Source of the DNA: Gracilibacillus halotolerans
GTDB lineage: Bacteria; Bacillota; Bacilli; Bacillales; Amphibacillaceae
NCBI RefSeq assembly: GCF_014206945.1
Contig: NZ_JACHON010000004.1
Coordinates: 62,001-126,000 of the forward strand
DNA length: 64,000 nucleotides
Direction of reading: 5' to 3'
Shown here: piece by piece, positions 8,271 to 17,456 of the stretch
Numbering within the stretch: position 1 is the first letter of the stretch
Layout of the letters: every line of letters begins with the position of its first letter
Notes under the pieces: model-generated
The model's database searches: none
What the model was told of the DNA's origin: nothing
What the model saw: the letters and a program-made list of their open reading frames with translations, nothing else
Program-made: the position numbers and the translations under genes

Positions 8271-8801
8271 ATGTATGTGGATTATCAATTACTTCTTCAC
8301 TATATGAAACAATTAGAGCAGCAGATTATCATCTTAAATCAAAATATAGAGAGTCTACAAACAAGAATTGATCAATTAGAAAATCAGGAATCACGAAGAA
8401 CATCAATAGAAAAGATAGAGTATAATTTTGATCAATTAAAAATAGAACAGCTAGATGGCATGCTGCAAATCGGACTCTCCCCTGAACAGTTAAAGCAGTT
8501 AGACGAATTCACTGTCCCTACACCAACCAATGATCCGTCCTCACAGATTGAGAAGGATCTCCAAGAATATACAGAAAATCATTTATCATCCTTTATCAAA
8601 CATTTAGAGGAAAAATATAAACACCCTCTAACTGATGAGCAACGTCGAATACTTTTAGATGACGTCCAGAGTCAGTTAAAGGAAAGAGTCGCATTCCATT
8701 TAAAGTCCTATGATAGGATCAGTTTCAATGAAGAAAAGATTACAGATTCTATTATTCAGGAGATCGAGAAAGGTATAGATAAGTGGTTTCATAATCATTA
8801 G
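8271..8801 (+). CDS. gerPC: Spore germination protein GerPC
   Basis: 176 residues, the one larger and clearly different GerP protein. An N-terminal coiled coil (about 8-45: LLLHYMKQLEQQIIILNQ onward) leads into a helical C-terminal part ending EIEKGIDKWFHN. The Shine-Dalgarno AAGGGGG is only 1 base from the ATG at 8271 but 7 bases from an in-frame GTG at 8277, so the true start may be two codons later. Third gene of the gerP operon. Confidence 0.87.
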   Translation: MYVDYQLLLHYMKQLEQQIIILNQNIESLQTRIDQLENQESRRTSIEKIEYNFDQLKIEQLDGMLQIGLSPEQLKQLDEFTVPTPTNDPSSQIEKDLQEYTENHLSSFIKHLEEKYKHPLTDEQRRILLDDVQSQLKERVAFHLKSYDRISFNEEKITDSIIQEIEKGIDKWFHNH

Positions 8802-8820
8802 CTTAATAGGAGAGGATTAA

Positions 8821-9024
8821 ATGAAATACAATGTATATAATCATGAGCTTTCTGTCGGTAATATATATGTTTCAAGCGTGTCAGGTTCCTCTCTTTTTGT
8901 TATAGGAGACAGTCACGTTGTAGAACTTCAGTCTCTTTTTGATACACCACCTGAATCGTATATTGTTCTTGGTAACAATGAAGTTGTTCAAAGTGACGTT
9001 CAAATAGGAGCTCAGGATGGATAA
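8821..9024 (+). CDS. gerPD: Spore germination protein GerPD
   Basis: 67 residues, preceded by AGGAGAGG. It has the GerPD pattern LSVGNIYVSSVSGSSLFVIGD followed by an acidic tail. Its end overlaps the gerPE start by 8 bases, suggesting translational coupling. Confidence 0.87.
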   Translation: MKYNVYNHELSVGNIYVSSVSGSSLFVIGDSHVVELQSLFDTPPESYIVLGNNEVVQSDVQIGAQDG

Positions 9025-9391
9025 GCGAGCAACTAGGATTCGATACTTGGATGTGGAGACAGTTAGCTTTAGCTCGATTGTTCAAATTGGAGATAGCCGT
9101 AGCGTGAAGCCTTCAGCAGATATCTTAGCCGTTCAAAAATCTGGGCAACCTCCAAGTGATTTAGGATTCGCTTGGGATCGGTATCCTATTTTTCAAACAA
9201 AACTTCTGCCTAAGATTCGCACAAATATAATAGATGGGGACCATTTCCATGCGAGTGATATTAAAATTCGTAAAGTAGACGTTTTAGGTGTATCTGCTTC
9301 CTCTATCATTCATGTTGGAAATACTTCTCACGTAAACTCCTTAGCACGCACGAAGCATATACGACTTGTTCATTCTAACGATCATTCCTAA
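9017..9391 (+). CDS. gerPE: Spore germination protein GerPE
   Basis: 124 residues. It has two copies of the GerP signature, VSFSSIVQIGDS near the N-terminus and VSASSIIHVGN near the C-terminus, as is usual for GerPE. It starts inside the end of gerPD. About 100 bases separate it from gerPF, the longest gap in the operon; no second promoter is obvious there. Confidence 0.87.
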   Translation: MDKRATRIRYLDVETVSFSSIVQIGDSRSVKPSADILAVQKSGQPPSDLGFAWDRYPIFQTKLLPKIRTNIIDGDHFHASDIKIRKVDVLGVSASSIIHVGNTSHVNSLARTKHIRLVHSNDHS

Positions 9392-9493
9392 CGGATACTA
9401 TCAAAAGTTAGAAAGCGTAAGCACGGAATTTAAACAAATTCATTCTGGATATCATTACTTCCTTATCTTATGAAAAAAGGATGTGAAGGAAAC

Positions 9494-9712
9494 ATGCCTT
9501 CGATTGTTGGACCAATTAAAATTAATAGTGTTGGTGGAGGAGTTATTAACTTTGGAGATAGCTTTTACTTATCACCAAAAAGTTCCTCAAAATCTGCTTC
9601 TGGAGCAGGTGCCAATAATACTGGTGACTTCTTAAACACCAACACAGGTTTTAATATTACAAATGCCATTAATCCCGACGCTGTAGATCAACTTATGGGC
9701 GGCAATGCGTAA
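9494..9712 (+). CDS. gerPF: Spore germination protein GerPF
   Basis: 72 residues starting MPSIVGPIKINSVGGGVINF, the canonical GerPF start, with GAAGGA just before the ATG; a longer in-frame ATG at 9470 is not supported. It closely resembles GerPA, consistent with old duplication. Last gene of the operon, followed by a terminator. Confidence 0.9.
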   Translation: MPSIVGPIKINSVGGGVINFGDSFYLSPKSSSKSASGAGANNTGDFLNTNTGFNITNAINPDAVDQLMGGNA

Positions 9713-9715
9713 ATT

Positions 9716-9752
9716 TTTTTGACTGAATTCAAAATACGAATTCAGTCTTTAT
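9716..9752 (+). terminator. Terminator of the gerP operon
   Basis: A perfect 10-bp stem (GACTGAATTC / GAATTCAGTC) with a 7-base loop is followed by TTTAT and preceded by a T run, directly after gerPF. Confidence 0.82.
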
Positions 9753-9769
9753 AGTTTGTAACAACCGGA

Positions 9770-9893
9770 ATATTGGATAAGAGGAATGTAACGTTGGATT
9801 CTTGCTCTTAACATTCGATTCTAGCTCTCAACATTCGATTCGTACGTTTAACACGGGATTCAGAGGCAGCAATGTTGGATTAGGATATCTTTA
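9770..9893 (+). repeat. Array A1: six phased 20-21 bp units with core A(C/T)ATT-x-GATT
   Basis: Units start at 9770, 9791, 9811, 9831, 9851 and about 9872. Each has a 10-base core (ATATTGGATA, ACGTTGGATT, ACATTCGATT twice, ACACGGGATT, ATGTTGGATT) and a 10-11 base variable part. The same unit type recurs at 63139-63283 and, inverted, at 9921-10084. No gene is in 9753-10137. Confidence 0.75.
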
Positions 9894-9920
9894 TTGAAAG
9901 TGAGCGTCTATTTTTCTTTT

Positions 9921-10084
9921 ATCTAACGTTCAAGTGAGTTATCCGATTTTAACGTCCTGTAATCTAATGTTCAAGCGAGTTATCTGATTTTGACGTCTCG
10001 CTATCTGATGTTCAAGTGAGTTATCCGATGTTGACGTCCTGTAATCTAATGTTCAAATGAGTTATCCGATTTTGAGGTTCAGGG
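9921..10084 (-). repeat. Array A2: four tandem 41-bp repeats made of 20+21 bp half-units
   Basis: Four head-to-tail 41-bp copies start at 9921, 9962, 10003 and 10044. Each reads atctaatgttcaagtgagtt followed by atccgattttgacgtcctgta with few changes. Read on the minus strand, each is two units with the cores ACATTAGAT and AAATCGGATA, the same core as array A1 but in the opposite direction. Confidence 0.85.
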
Positions 10085-10101
10085 ATGTTTTATATGTATA
10101 G

Positions 10102-10135
10102 AAAAACAGCGGTGTTTTAAATTACCGCTGTTTTT
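10102..10135 (-). terminator. Terminator of addBA (usable in both directions)
   Basis: The arms AAAAACAGCGGT and ACCGCTGTTTTT form a 12-bp stem with a 10-base loop, with T runs on both strands, directly after the addA stop codon. Confidence 0.82.
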
Positions 10136-10137
10136 GC

Positions 10138-13100
10138 CTAACTTTTTATTAATAGTCCTTTGTCGAAGAAGTATAAGTACTTCTCGATAACGGGTTGTTT
10201 CCAAATGGACTCAAGTGCCTTTGCATATAGATTGATTTGAATTTGGTACCGTTCCATTAGCTTAGCTTTCGTTTCTTCAGTTATCGTTTCATTGATTTGA
10301 TCTGTTTTGTAATCTACTAGAACGATTCCGTTTTCGGTTTTCATTACACAGTCAATAACCCCTTGTAGAAAGATCCTTTCCTCTTCCCCATCTCTCCATT
10401 GTGGATACACTTCTGTTGCTGGTAGTGTAATACTAAACGGAATTTCCTTCTCTATTTGTGAAGCATTAATAAAGCGTTGGGCAATGTCCGTAGCAAAAAA
10501 TTGTTCAATAGATTGTAAGTCGATAACCTCTGTTTCTTGTTCGGTTAAAATCTCTCTAACTTGTAGGGATGATACAAACTCTTGTAAATCGTTCACTTTC
10601 CATTGACGGTCAAATGGTAAATGCTGCATGACTGTATGCATCGCTGTCCCAATCTCTGCTTTCGTTAGTTTTGCTTCTTCTTGAATAAAACGAGGTCTTT
10701 TTTGAATCGGTGTACGAAAAGCATCTATTATTTGTTGGTCACTGTACACGTCCTTCATTTCATATTGCCGCTTTAACTCTGTAACTGTCTGTTTAGCTCG
10801 ATAAAACACCGCATCTTCATAGCGATATTGATAGGTCAATCTTCGCTCTGCCTCTATTTTTGTATCACTATCTTCCAAAGGAACTGGTTTCCATTCTTCG
10901 ATAGCTTCCTTTAGTTTTTCTTGCGTCTGACGATTTTCTTCTTCAACTTTTTGGTACTTATTACTTTGCACTCGCTGAATCTTCCATTCAGAAGCATCTT
11001 CCACAATATCACGTTTGATGGTTAGATGCTCTCCGTCCCGAAGTAGTTCCCCTTGTTGATGGCGTGCCAGAGCTGCACCTATCCAATCTAAATACGAGAC
11101 GGATTCCAATCGATAGTGAGATGGTAGAACCCAATCATCATGATGAATAATATCTTCCCATCTTTTTTTCTTCTTTTCAAAAGAAGCAATATTACCTACT
11201 AGAACGAGTCGTTCCTTTGCACGTGTAAGGGCTACATAAAGAACTCGCATTTCTTCTGCAATCATTTCCCGTTGTGTCTCTTTTTTTACTGCTTGATAAA
11301 ATAAAGTTGGATAAATAATTCGAGTTACTGGATCAATATACTTTGTAGCAAACCCATACTCTTTATGAAGTAAATACTTCTGGCGAATATCTTGTTGATT
11401 AAATTGATTATCCAATCCACCTACAATTACAAAAGGAAATTCTAAACCTTTACTTTTGTGAATGGTGATGAGTCGGACTACATCCTCTTCCTCACCTAAA
11501 GCTTTTGCTGCTCCTAAATCTTCGCCCTTTTCTTCCATTCTCTCGATAAATCTAAGAAATCGGAATAGGCCTCTGAAGGATGTAGCTTCATAGCTTTTCG
11601 CTCGGTCAAATAATGCTCTTAAGTTCGCCTGTCTTTGTCGTCCACCTGGGATACCACCAACGAAATCATAGTAGCCTGTTTCCTGATAGATTCTCCAAAT
11701 TAAACTAGACAATTCTCCTTGTCTTGCTTCCTGTCGCCAGTTTTCAAGACTTTTCAAAAATGCTTCAACTTCTTCATGATGATTGGATTTCATATATTCC
11801 TTTAAAGCATCGTAAAACGGAGCACCTTTTTTAGCTAAGCGTATTTCTGCTAATTCATTTTCATTGATGCCAACAATCGGAGACTTTAGTACAGATGCTA
11901 AAGCAATATCTTGTCTAGGATTATCAATTGTTTTAAGCAAGCTTATCATTACTTGTATTTCAATTGCCGCAAAATAACCCGTAGATAATTCTGCATACAC
12001 GGGAATTCCTTGGCGTTTGAATTCCTCCATAATTGTAGGTGCCCATTTCATGGAACGAAGTAAAATCACCATATCACGGTAATTGGCAGGACGTAATCTG
12101 CCTGTCTGCTTGTCCATTACCATCGCTGGTTCATTTTCCTGTGAGCCAATCCACTGTTTAATTTTCTCTGCATATGCTCGAGCCTCAATTTGGGCTTTTT
12201 CTAAATCTTCCATACTTTCTAGCTCATCGTCTGTGTAGTCTTCTCGATCCTCTTCTTGCATTTCTCGATCTAATAAAAGTAACTCAATCTCTAAGTCATT
12301 TATTACAGCTTCGTCATACATCTTATTTCCATATTTCAGTTCAGCGTCCTCATCGTATACAATATCGCCAGCTTCTTCATCAAATAGTTGGCGAAAAATG
12401 TAGTTGGCTGCCTGAAGCACTTCGTTTCGGCTACGAAAATTCTTTGCTAAATCAATTCGATAGCCAGGATTATCTGGGTAAGAGAACTGATTATATTTAT
12501 GAATGAATAACGACGGGTCAGCATGACGGAAGCGGTAGATACTTTGCTTCACGTCACCTACCATAAACATGTTTCCTTGATCTGTCTGATCTGATATAGA
12601 TAGCAATATCGTTTCTTGAACTAAGTTTGTATCCTGATATTCGTCTACCATTACTTCCGTATAACGTTGCTGTAATTCTACTGCCACGCGAGAAGGCTGC
12701 AAACTTTCCCTATCCTCTAACAGGATTTCTAGTGCATAGTGCTCCAAATCAGTAAAATCTACTACACCACGTTCTTTTTTAGCAGCTTGGTAGTTTTGCT
12801 GGAAAGCTTTTATCATTTTTACTAGATGTTGAATGACTGGATATAAAGTTCTCATGTCTTGTAGCTGCTGTGTAAGGCTTCGTGTAAAGTTTTCTTCTTT
12901 TATTTTGTTCCATCTTTTCTTCACTTTATCACGGATTGCCTTAACTTCTTCCTTCTTCTCTTCACTACATTCTGTCTTTTTTCGGGATAGTGCTTTAAAT
13001 GTAGTTCCTTGGAAGAAGGTCCGAGTCTCCTCCCATGATTGTCCAATTGTTTCTCGAGCTTGAGCAAGCATGTTACAGTCTGATTCTAACACGTCTAGAT

Positions 13101-13848
13101 ATTGAGATGGTCCATCACTTTCTCGAGCGATGTTTATTGCTTTGGATAGTTGACCTTCTATTAAATCTAACTGCATTCTAATTTCTTGTTTTAATTTCTC
13201 CAGCCAGCCTAGCTGTTCCTCTGGCGTGTCTTCGTCCACATGGTAAACCTCTGCTAATTCATCCAACCATTTCTCGGGATTTGGATGCTGAATGGAGAAT
13301 TCGTATAATTTCAATAACAGGGATTCCACTTCGATATCATTTCGGTCATTAGAGAAACGTTCCACCACTGCATAAAAAGCATCCCGTTCCTCTTCCGATT
13401 CCTCGCCATACCAGTTTTCAAAAAGTTCCTCTAGCACCTCTTGCTTAATCATATCTGCTTCTAGTTCATCTGCAATACGGAACTTAGGATCAATATCGAT
13501 TTGATATGCGTATTTACGAGCTAGCTCCATACAAAACGAGTGCAGAGTGGAAATCGACGCATGTTGCAACAGAGCAAGCTGCTTTTTCAAATGTAAAGAC
13601 GTTGGATTTTCTTCTAGCGCCTGTTCTAATGCTTCACCAATTCTGTTCCTCATTTCTTGAGCCGCTGCATTGGTGAATGTTACAACAAGCAATGTATCAA
13701 TATCAATCGGCTTATCCGCATGAAGAAGTTTTTGAATAATCCGCTCTACTAATACTGCTGTTTTTCCTGAGCCTGCAGCTGCAGCTACAAGAATATTTTT
13801 TCCTGATTCATAAATAGCTTCTTCTTGTTCTTTTGTCCATTGCGGCAT
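10138..13848 (-). CDS. addA: ATP-dependent helicase/nuclease subunit A (AddA)
   Basis: 1236 residues. UvrD/RecB-type helicase with a C-terminal RecB nuclease domain; with AddB it resects double-strand breaks for RecA-dependent repair, stopping at Chi. Walker A is AAAGSGKT (23-30). Later helicase blocks include VDEYQDTN, GDVKQSIYRFR, ITIHKSKGLEFPFVIVGG and RVLYVALTRAKERL. The nuclease motif IVLVDYKTD is near the C-terminus. The start follows addB with a 1-base overlap. In B. subtilis sbcD/sbcC follow addA; here addA meets gerPF head-on instead. Confidence 0.97.
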   Translation of the reverse strand: MPQWTKEQEEAIYESGKNILVAAAAGSGKTAVLVERIIQKLLHADKPIDIDTLLVVTFTNAAAQEMRNRIGEALEQALEENPTSLHLKKQLALLQHASISTLHSFCMELARKYAYQIDIDPKFRIADELEADMIKQEVLEELFENWYGEESEEERDAFYAVVERFSNDRNDIEVESLLLKLYEFSIQHPNPEKWLDELAEVYHVDEDTPEEQLGWLEKLKQEIRMQLDLIEGQLSKAINIARESDGPSQYLDVLESDCNMLAQARETIGQSWEETRTFFQGTTFKALSRKKTECSEEKKEEVKAIRDKVKKRWNKIKEENFTRSLTQQLQDMRTLYPVIQHLVKMIKAFQQNYQAAKKERGVVDFTDLEHYALEILLEDRESLQPSRVAVELQQRYTEVMVDEYQDTNLVQETILLSISDQTDQGNMFMVGDVKQSIYRFRHADPSLFIHKYNQFSYPDNPGYRIDLAKNFRSRNEVLQAANYIFRQLFDEEAGDIVYDEDAELKYGNKMYDEAVINDLEIELLLLDREMQEEDREDYTDDELESMEDLEKAQIEARAYAEKIKQWIGSQENEPAMVMDKQTGRLRPANYRDMVILLRSMKWAPTIMEEFKRQGIPVYAELSTGYFAAIEIQVMISLLKTIDNPRQDIALASVLKSPIVGINENELAEIRLAKKGAPFYDALKEYMKSNHHEEVEAFLKSLENWRQEARQGELSSLIWRIYQETGYYDFVGGIPGGRQRQANLRALFDRAKSYEATSFRGLFRFLRFIERMEEKGEDLGAAKALGEEEDVVRLITIHKSKGLEFPFVIVGGLDNQFNQQDIRQKYLLHKEYGFATKYIDPVTRIIYPTLFYQAVKKETQREMIAEEMRVLYVALTRAKERLVLVGNIASFEKKKKRWEDIIHHDDWVLPSHYRLESVSYLDWIGAALARHQQGELLRDGEHLTIKRDIVEDASEWKIQRVQSNKYQKVEEENRQTQEKLKEAIEEWKPVPLEDSDTKIEAERRLTYQYRYEDAVFYRAKQTVTELKRQYEMKDVYSDQQIIDAFRTPIQKRPRFIQEEAKLTKAEIGTAMHTVMQHLPFDRQWKVNDLQEFVSSLQVREILTEQETEVIDLQSIEQFFATDIAQRFINASQIEKEIPFSITLPATEVYPQWRDGEEERIFLQGVIDCVMKTENGIVLVDYKTDQINETITEETKAKLMERYQIQINLYAKALESIWKQPVIEKYLYFFDKGLLIKS

Positions 13849-16800
13849 TATTCATTCCCTCCTATTCGTTGGATAACTTCCTCGTCTTTTAAATCTTGCA
13901 GTCTACGATACTCATTTTCTTCTAGTGTCGGATCGAATTGACATACAGAACGGAAAGAACAGAAAGTACAGGCAGTCTGTTGTTTCTTCTGATACGGGTT
14001 TAACTCTACCTCTCCGTTACTTATCGAAAGCCCTGCTTGCTTCATTAAGTCATAGATATAATCCTGTAATTTTGTCAGGTTATCCTCTGATGTAACTCGT
14101 GATCCTTTATAAAATTGGCCTGTTTTTCCGATACCTGCAGGAATAATATTACTTCTTCCACTCTCAAGGGTTGTATCCATGTGCTTAATTAAAGTTGTAT
14201 CTTCTGTTAATAACCCGTCCATTTTAAATTTCTTGAAAAGTTCTTTTTCTATCTTTTCTTCCGACCATTTTTCATTTGCTGAAAGCATTGGATTATGAAC
14301 ATGAAAGTATAGTACTCCTGCTGGGGAAGCTTGCTGTCCTAGCCACTGCTCTGAGTTTTTTAAGACAACATCTAAATAAGCTAACATCTGTAAAGCTAGT
14401 CCATAATAAACTTCCGTCAAATTCAAACCAGTGGAGCTGGATTTGTAATCCACAATCCGTAAATATAAATGATCGTTGATAAGTGCCTGATCTACTCGAT
14501 CAATTCTTCCTCGTAAAACAAGTTCATAATCGTTTGGCAAAGTAACACGTAATGGCTCTAGCTTATTTGGAAATCCAAATTCCACTTCTAAACCAACCGG
14601 TGCAAAATGTGTCTGGCGTGCTTGCTCACTCAAAACATACGTAGCACGAGCAATTACATTTTCAAGCTTTTGTTGAATATACTTATAGCGATTTGAGCTA
14701 TGCAAAATTTGGTTCTGTAATATTGGAGCAAGCTGTCTCATCGCACGATTAGCGTATTGTTGGGAAGTGGTTTGATCTAAGTCAGCAAATTGCTTCCTCT
14801 CTTTTCTAATCCAATCCGTTATTTGTCGTAACGCCTCATGGAAGAGTTGTCCGACGTCCGGCGCATCTAATTTATATATTGGCCTTTCCTCTAATCCAAG
14901 TCCATATCTTGCAAAATGCTGATAAGAACAACGGTAGTACATCTCTAATCGAGAAATACTTGCTTTTATTTCTTTTGGGTACATTTCTTGTACAACTTGT
15001 TCGGAAAGATTACTTGGTTTATTTTCATAAAAGAGACTTTGTAGGACATTCTGATTTGTTAACCTGTGTGTGTCTCTCTCTAAATACCAATTCAATACAT
15101 AATCCCATATAGGATGGATAGGATAACCTCGTAACTTTCTAGATAATTGAGCTGTTAAGGCGCCTCTTGTTTTTTCTGGAGTAGTAACAAAACGCTCAGC
15201 ATGAATCATCTCTTCAGGATCTTGTAGAGATATCACATCTTCCTGAACTGGACATAATTCTGTTATTCGTTTAATAACAGAGGAAGCAATCTTTTGTTTC
15301 CCTTCTTCATTACTAATTGGGTAACTTATCCATAAGTAATCAGTCGGTAGCGTAAAGGCCAAATAAACATAGAGCCAATCATCTAATAGCTTTCGCTTGC
15401 TTCCCTCCGCTATCTTAATTCCATGCTCCTCTAACAAGGCTCGTTCGTCTTCACTCATTAATCCATCGTCGCCTTGTTTCATTGGCCAAGTACCTTCGTT
15501 AACCCCTAATAGAAGCGCACATCGTATCCCGCTCATTCTTGATCTGTCAATAGACCCTACTACGACATGGTCTAAGCTTGGTGGTACATGGGAAAAAGAA
15601 AGTGTTTCGAAACCTGCTTCCATAATATTACGAAACTTTGAAATGCTCACTGTTTCTTTTCCTGCTATTTCCGTTAACTCTTCTAATAGCTGAATAATCG
15701 CGTCCCATACTTGGTCCTGTTCTCTCGCTTTTTCTCCTCTTCCTGCTTCATCGTAACTTTCACGAATTGATTCCAATCGTTCCGGAGCATGTATTTGTTC
15801 TAACCATTGAAACAATACGATTGCTTTTTCTCGAATCGTTTCAGCACTTCTTAAAGCTTCATCTATTTCTTCCAATGCATCCCGTACTTTTTCTCGGTAA
15901 GCATTGATTCGTTCTTGAGTATCTCTTTCACGATCTGTTTGGACACTTTGTTCAAATCCACGGAAACGTTGAAATATCCAAGGCTCCTCTGAGAACCAAC
16001 GATTTCTTCCTCGAATTCCGTATTCTAATACATAATTCTCTAATTCATCAATAGCGTCTTGTGTTAACCGATAGTCTCCTTGTCCCTCCGGTATAAATCC
16101 TGCTTTTAACAGTCGAAACACCGCGTCATATCGCCAATTTCCTTCAATCACATCTAACAAAGAACGGATCGATTCTATTAATGGATGATTGAGCATTGTT
16201 TTTTTCTCATCTACGAATATCGGAATACGATAATCCGTAAATATCGTTGTTATTAAATCATGATAGACGTCAGGTTCACGCAATAAAATCGCGATGTCTC
16301 GATAACGATAACCATGATCGCGTACAAGTCGAACAATTTCCTGTGCCGCACCTTCAACTTCTGCTCGCGGATGAATCGCTTCTGCAATCCTTACCGGAGC
16401 ATGCTCGGAATATGGTTTTGCTGGTCGCTCATCAAAATGTTTATCGATATGCACGAACGCTGGGTGGATTTTTCCGCTATTCTCTATCGTCTCCACTTCG
16501 CTAGATATATTCCACTTTCGTGCAAGCTCCATTAACTGCTCATATGTTTCATGTGTTTGATAAAATAAATCGAGAGGTGATTCTACTTGTTGATCAATGG
16601 AATCTATTGTTAATGTAACTGTTACTTCTTTTGCATTTTTTAACATAGCCTCTATTACTAAAAGTTCTTGCGGTGTAAATTGATGAAACCCATCTATATA
16701 AACACTAGTATCTTGTAAGAAATCGGAATCCTCTAGCTTTTCAGCAAGTATCCTAAGTTGATCCTCACTGTCGATATAATTTTTCTCTAAAGCAATCGTC

Positions 16801-17321
16801 ATCTGTTCATATATATATACTAAATCATCTAATTTTTCTTGTAAGGCTCGTTCTTGAAGTGTTAAATGCTGGTATGTCTCCATTTCGGATAACTGTTCGT
16901 GTACCATTTCTGGTGTAACACAATACCTCTTAAACTCTGTAATCATTGTTTCTAATTGCTCGACAAACCCTTGTTTTTCGATAGCCTTTTTAAATATCTT
17001 CCATTCACTTTTATCCCGTTCTTCTATAATCTTCCTTAACATCATTTGGATACCTGATGAAGTAATGAATTTTTTCGTTGCCCCACCTGTTAATTGCATT
17101 AACCGCCAAGCAAGACGAGTAAAGCTATATACTTGTGCACGAATGGAACCATTGAGATCCTCATCCTTCAAAAGCGCATACTCCTGTTGGAATGTCATTT
17201 GTTCTGGAACTAAATAGATAATGGGTGGGCCTTGTGGGGAAGCCTTCAACATTTGTTTTATTTCAAGAAGGCACTGTTCACTTTTATTTGCTGTAGCACT
17301 TCCAATAACGAAACGAAGCAA
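13848..17321 (-). CDS. addB: ATP-dependent helicase/nuclease subunit B (AddB)
   Basis: 1157 residues, the Chi-recognising nuclease partner of AddA. It has an inactive-helicase-like N-terminal part (IIYLVPEQMTFQQEYAL) and a C-terminal nuclease domain with LRIVDYKSS. Four cysteines for a 4Fe-4S cluster are present: one in MYYRCSYQHFA and three in CTFCSFRSVC near the C-terminus. The N-terminal Walker A, GRSGSGKT in B. subtilis, reads GSATANKS (7-14), with Asn for the last Gly. AddB ATPase is known to be dispensable for unwinding, so the complex is probably active. Confidence 0.96.
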   Translation of the reverse strand: MLRFVIGSATANKSEQCLLEIKQMLKASPQGPPIIYLVPEQMTFQQEYALLKDEDLNGSIRAQVYSFTRLAWRLMQLTGGATKKFITSSGIQMMLRKIIEERDKSEWKIFKKAIEKQGFVEQLETMITEFKRYCVTPEMVHEQLSEMETYQHLTLQERALQEKLDDLVYIYEQMTIALEKNYIDSEDQLRILAEKLEDSDFLQDTSVYIDGFHQFTPQELLVIEAMLKNAKEVTVTLTIDSIDQQVESPLDLFYQTHETYEQLMELARKWNISSEVETIENSGKIHPAFVHIDKHFDERPAKPYSEHAPVRIAEAIHPRAEVEGAAQEIVRLVRDHGYRYRDIAILLREPDVYHDLITTIFTDYRIPIFVDEKKTMLNHPLIESIRSLLDVIEGNWRYDAVFRLLKAGFIPEGQGDYRLTQDAIDELENYVLEYGIRGRNRWFSEEPWIFQRFRGFEQSVQTDRERDTQERINAYREKVRDALEEIDEALRSAETIREKAIVLFQWLEQIHAPERLESIRESYDEAGRGEKAREQDQVWDAIIQLLEELTEIAGKETVSISKFRNIMEAGFETLSFSHVPPSLDHVVVGSIDRSRMSGIRCALLLGVNEGTWPMKQGDDGLMSEDERALLEEHGIKIAEGSKRKLLDDWLYVYLAFTLPTDYLWISYPISNEEGKQKIASSVIKRITELCPVQEDVISLQDPEEMIHAERFVTTPEKTRGALTAQLSRKLRGYPIHPIWDYVLNWYLERDTHRLTNQNVLQSLFYENKPSNLSEQVVQEMYPKEIKASISRLEMYYRCSYQHFARYGLGLEERPIYKLDAPDVGQLFHEALRQITDWIRKERKQFADLDQTTSQQYANRAMRQLAPILQNQILHSSNRYKYIQQKLENVIARATYVLSEQARQTHFAPVGLEVEFGFPNKLEPLRVTLPNDYELVLRGRIDRVDQALINDHLYLRIVDYKSSSTGLNLTEVYYGLALQMLAYLDVVLKNSEQWLGQQASPAGVLYFHVHNPMLSANEKWSEEKIEKELFKKFKMDGLLTEDTTLIKHMDTTLESGRSNIIPAGIGKTGQFYKGSRVTSEDNLTKLQDYIYDLMKQAGLSISNGEVELNPYQKKQQTACTFCSFRSVCQFDPTLEENEYRRLQDLKDEEVIQRIGGNE

Positions 17322-17416
17322 TTATTACACCTGCTTTCATTAAATACTTATATACTATTATAACAAACGTTTGTTCTGAGGGGAAGTTGCACCTTTCCAC
17401 TCTAAACCTAAAGAAA

Positions 17417-17451
17417 GAAGGCCTGTTTACAAAGGAGTATCACAGACCTTC
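17417..17451 (-). terminator. Terminator of the TVP38-family gene
   Basis: On the minus strand the arms GAAGGTCTGT and ACAGGCCTTC pair around a 15-base loop and are followed by TTTCTTT, six bases after the stop. Confidence 0.75.
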
Positions 17452-17456
17452 CTACC

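Noticed and set aside
9770-10084. CRISPR array
   Set aside because: The repeated core is only 10 bases and spacers 10-11 bases, far below CRISPR sizes, with no cas genes nearby and with opposite orientations in one gap.
12174-12506. 110-codon plus-strand frame in addA
   Set aside because: Antisense shadow of conserved helicase motifs.
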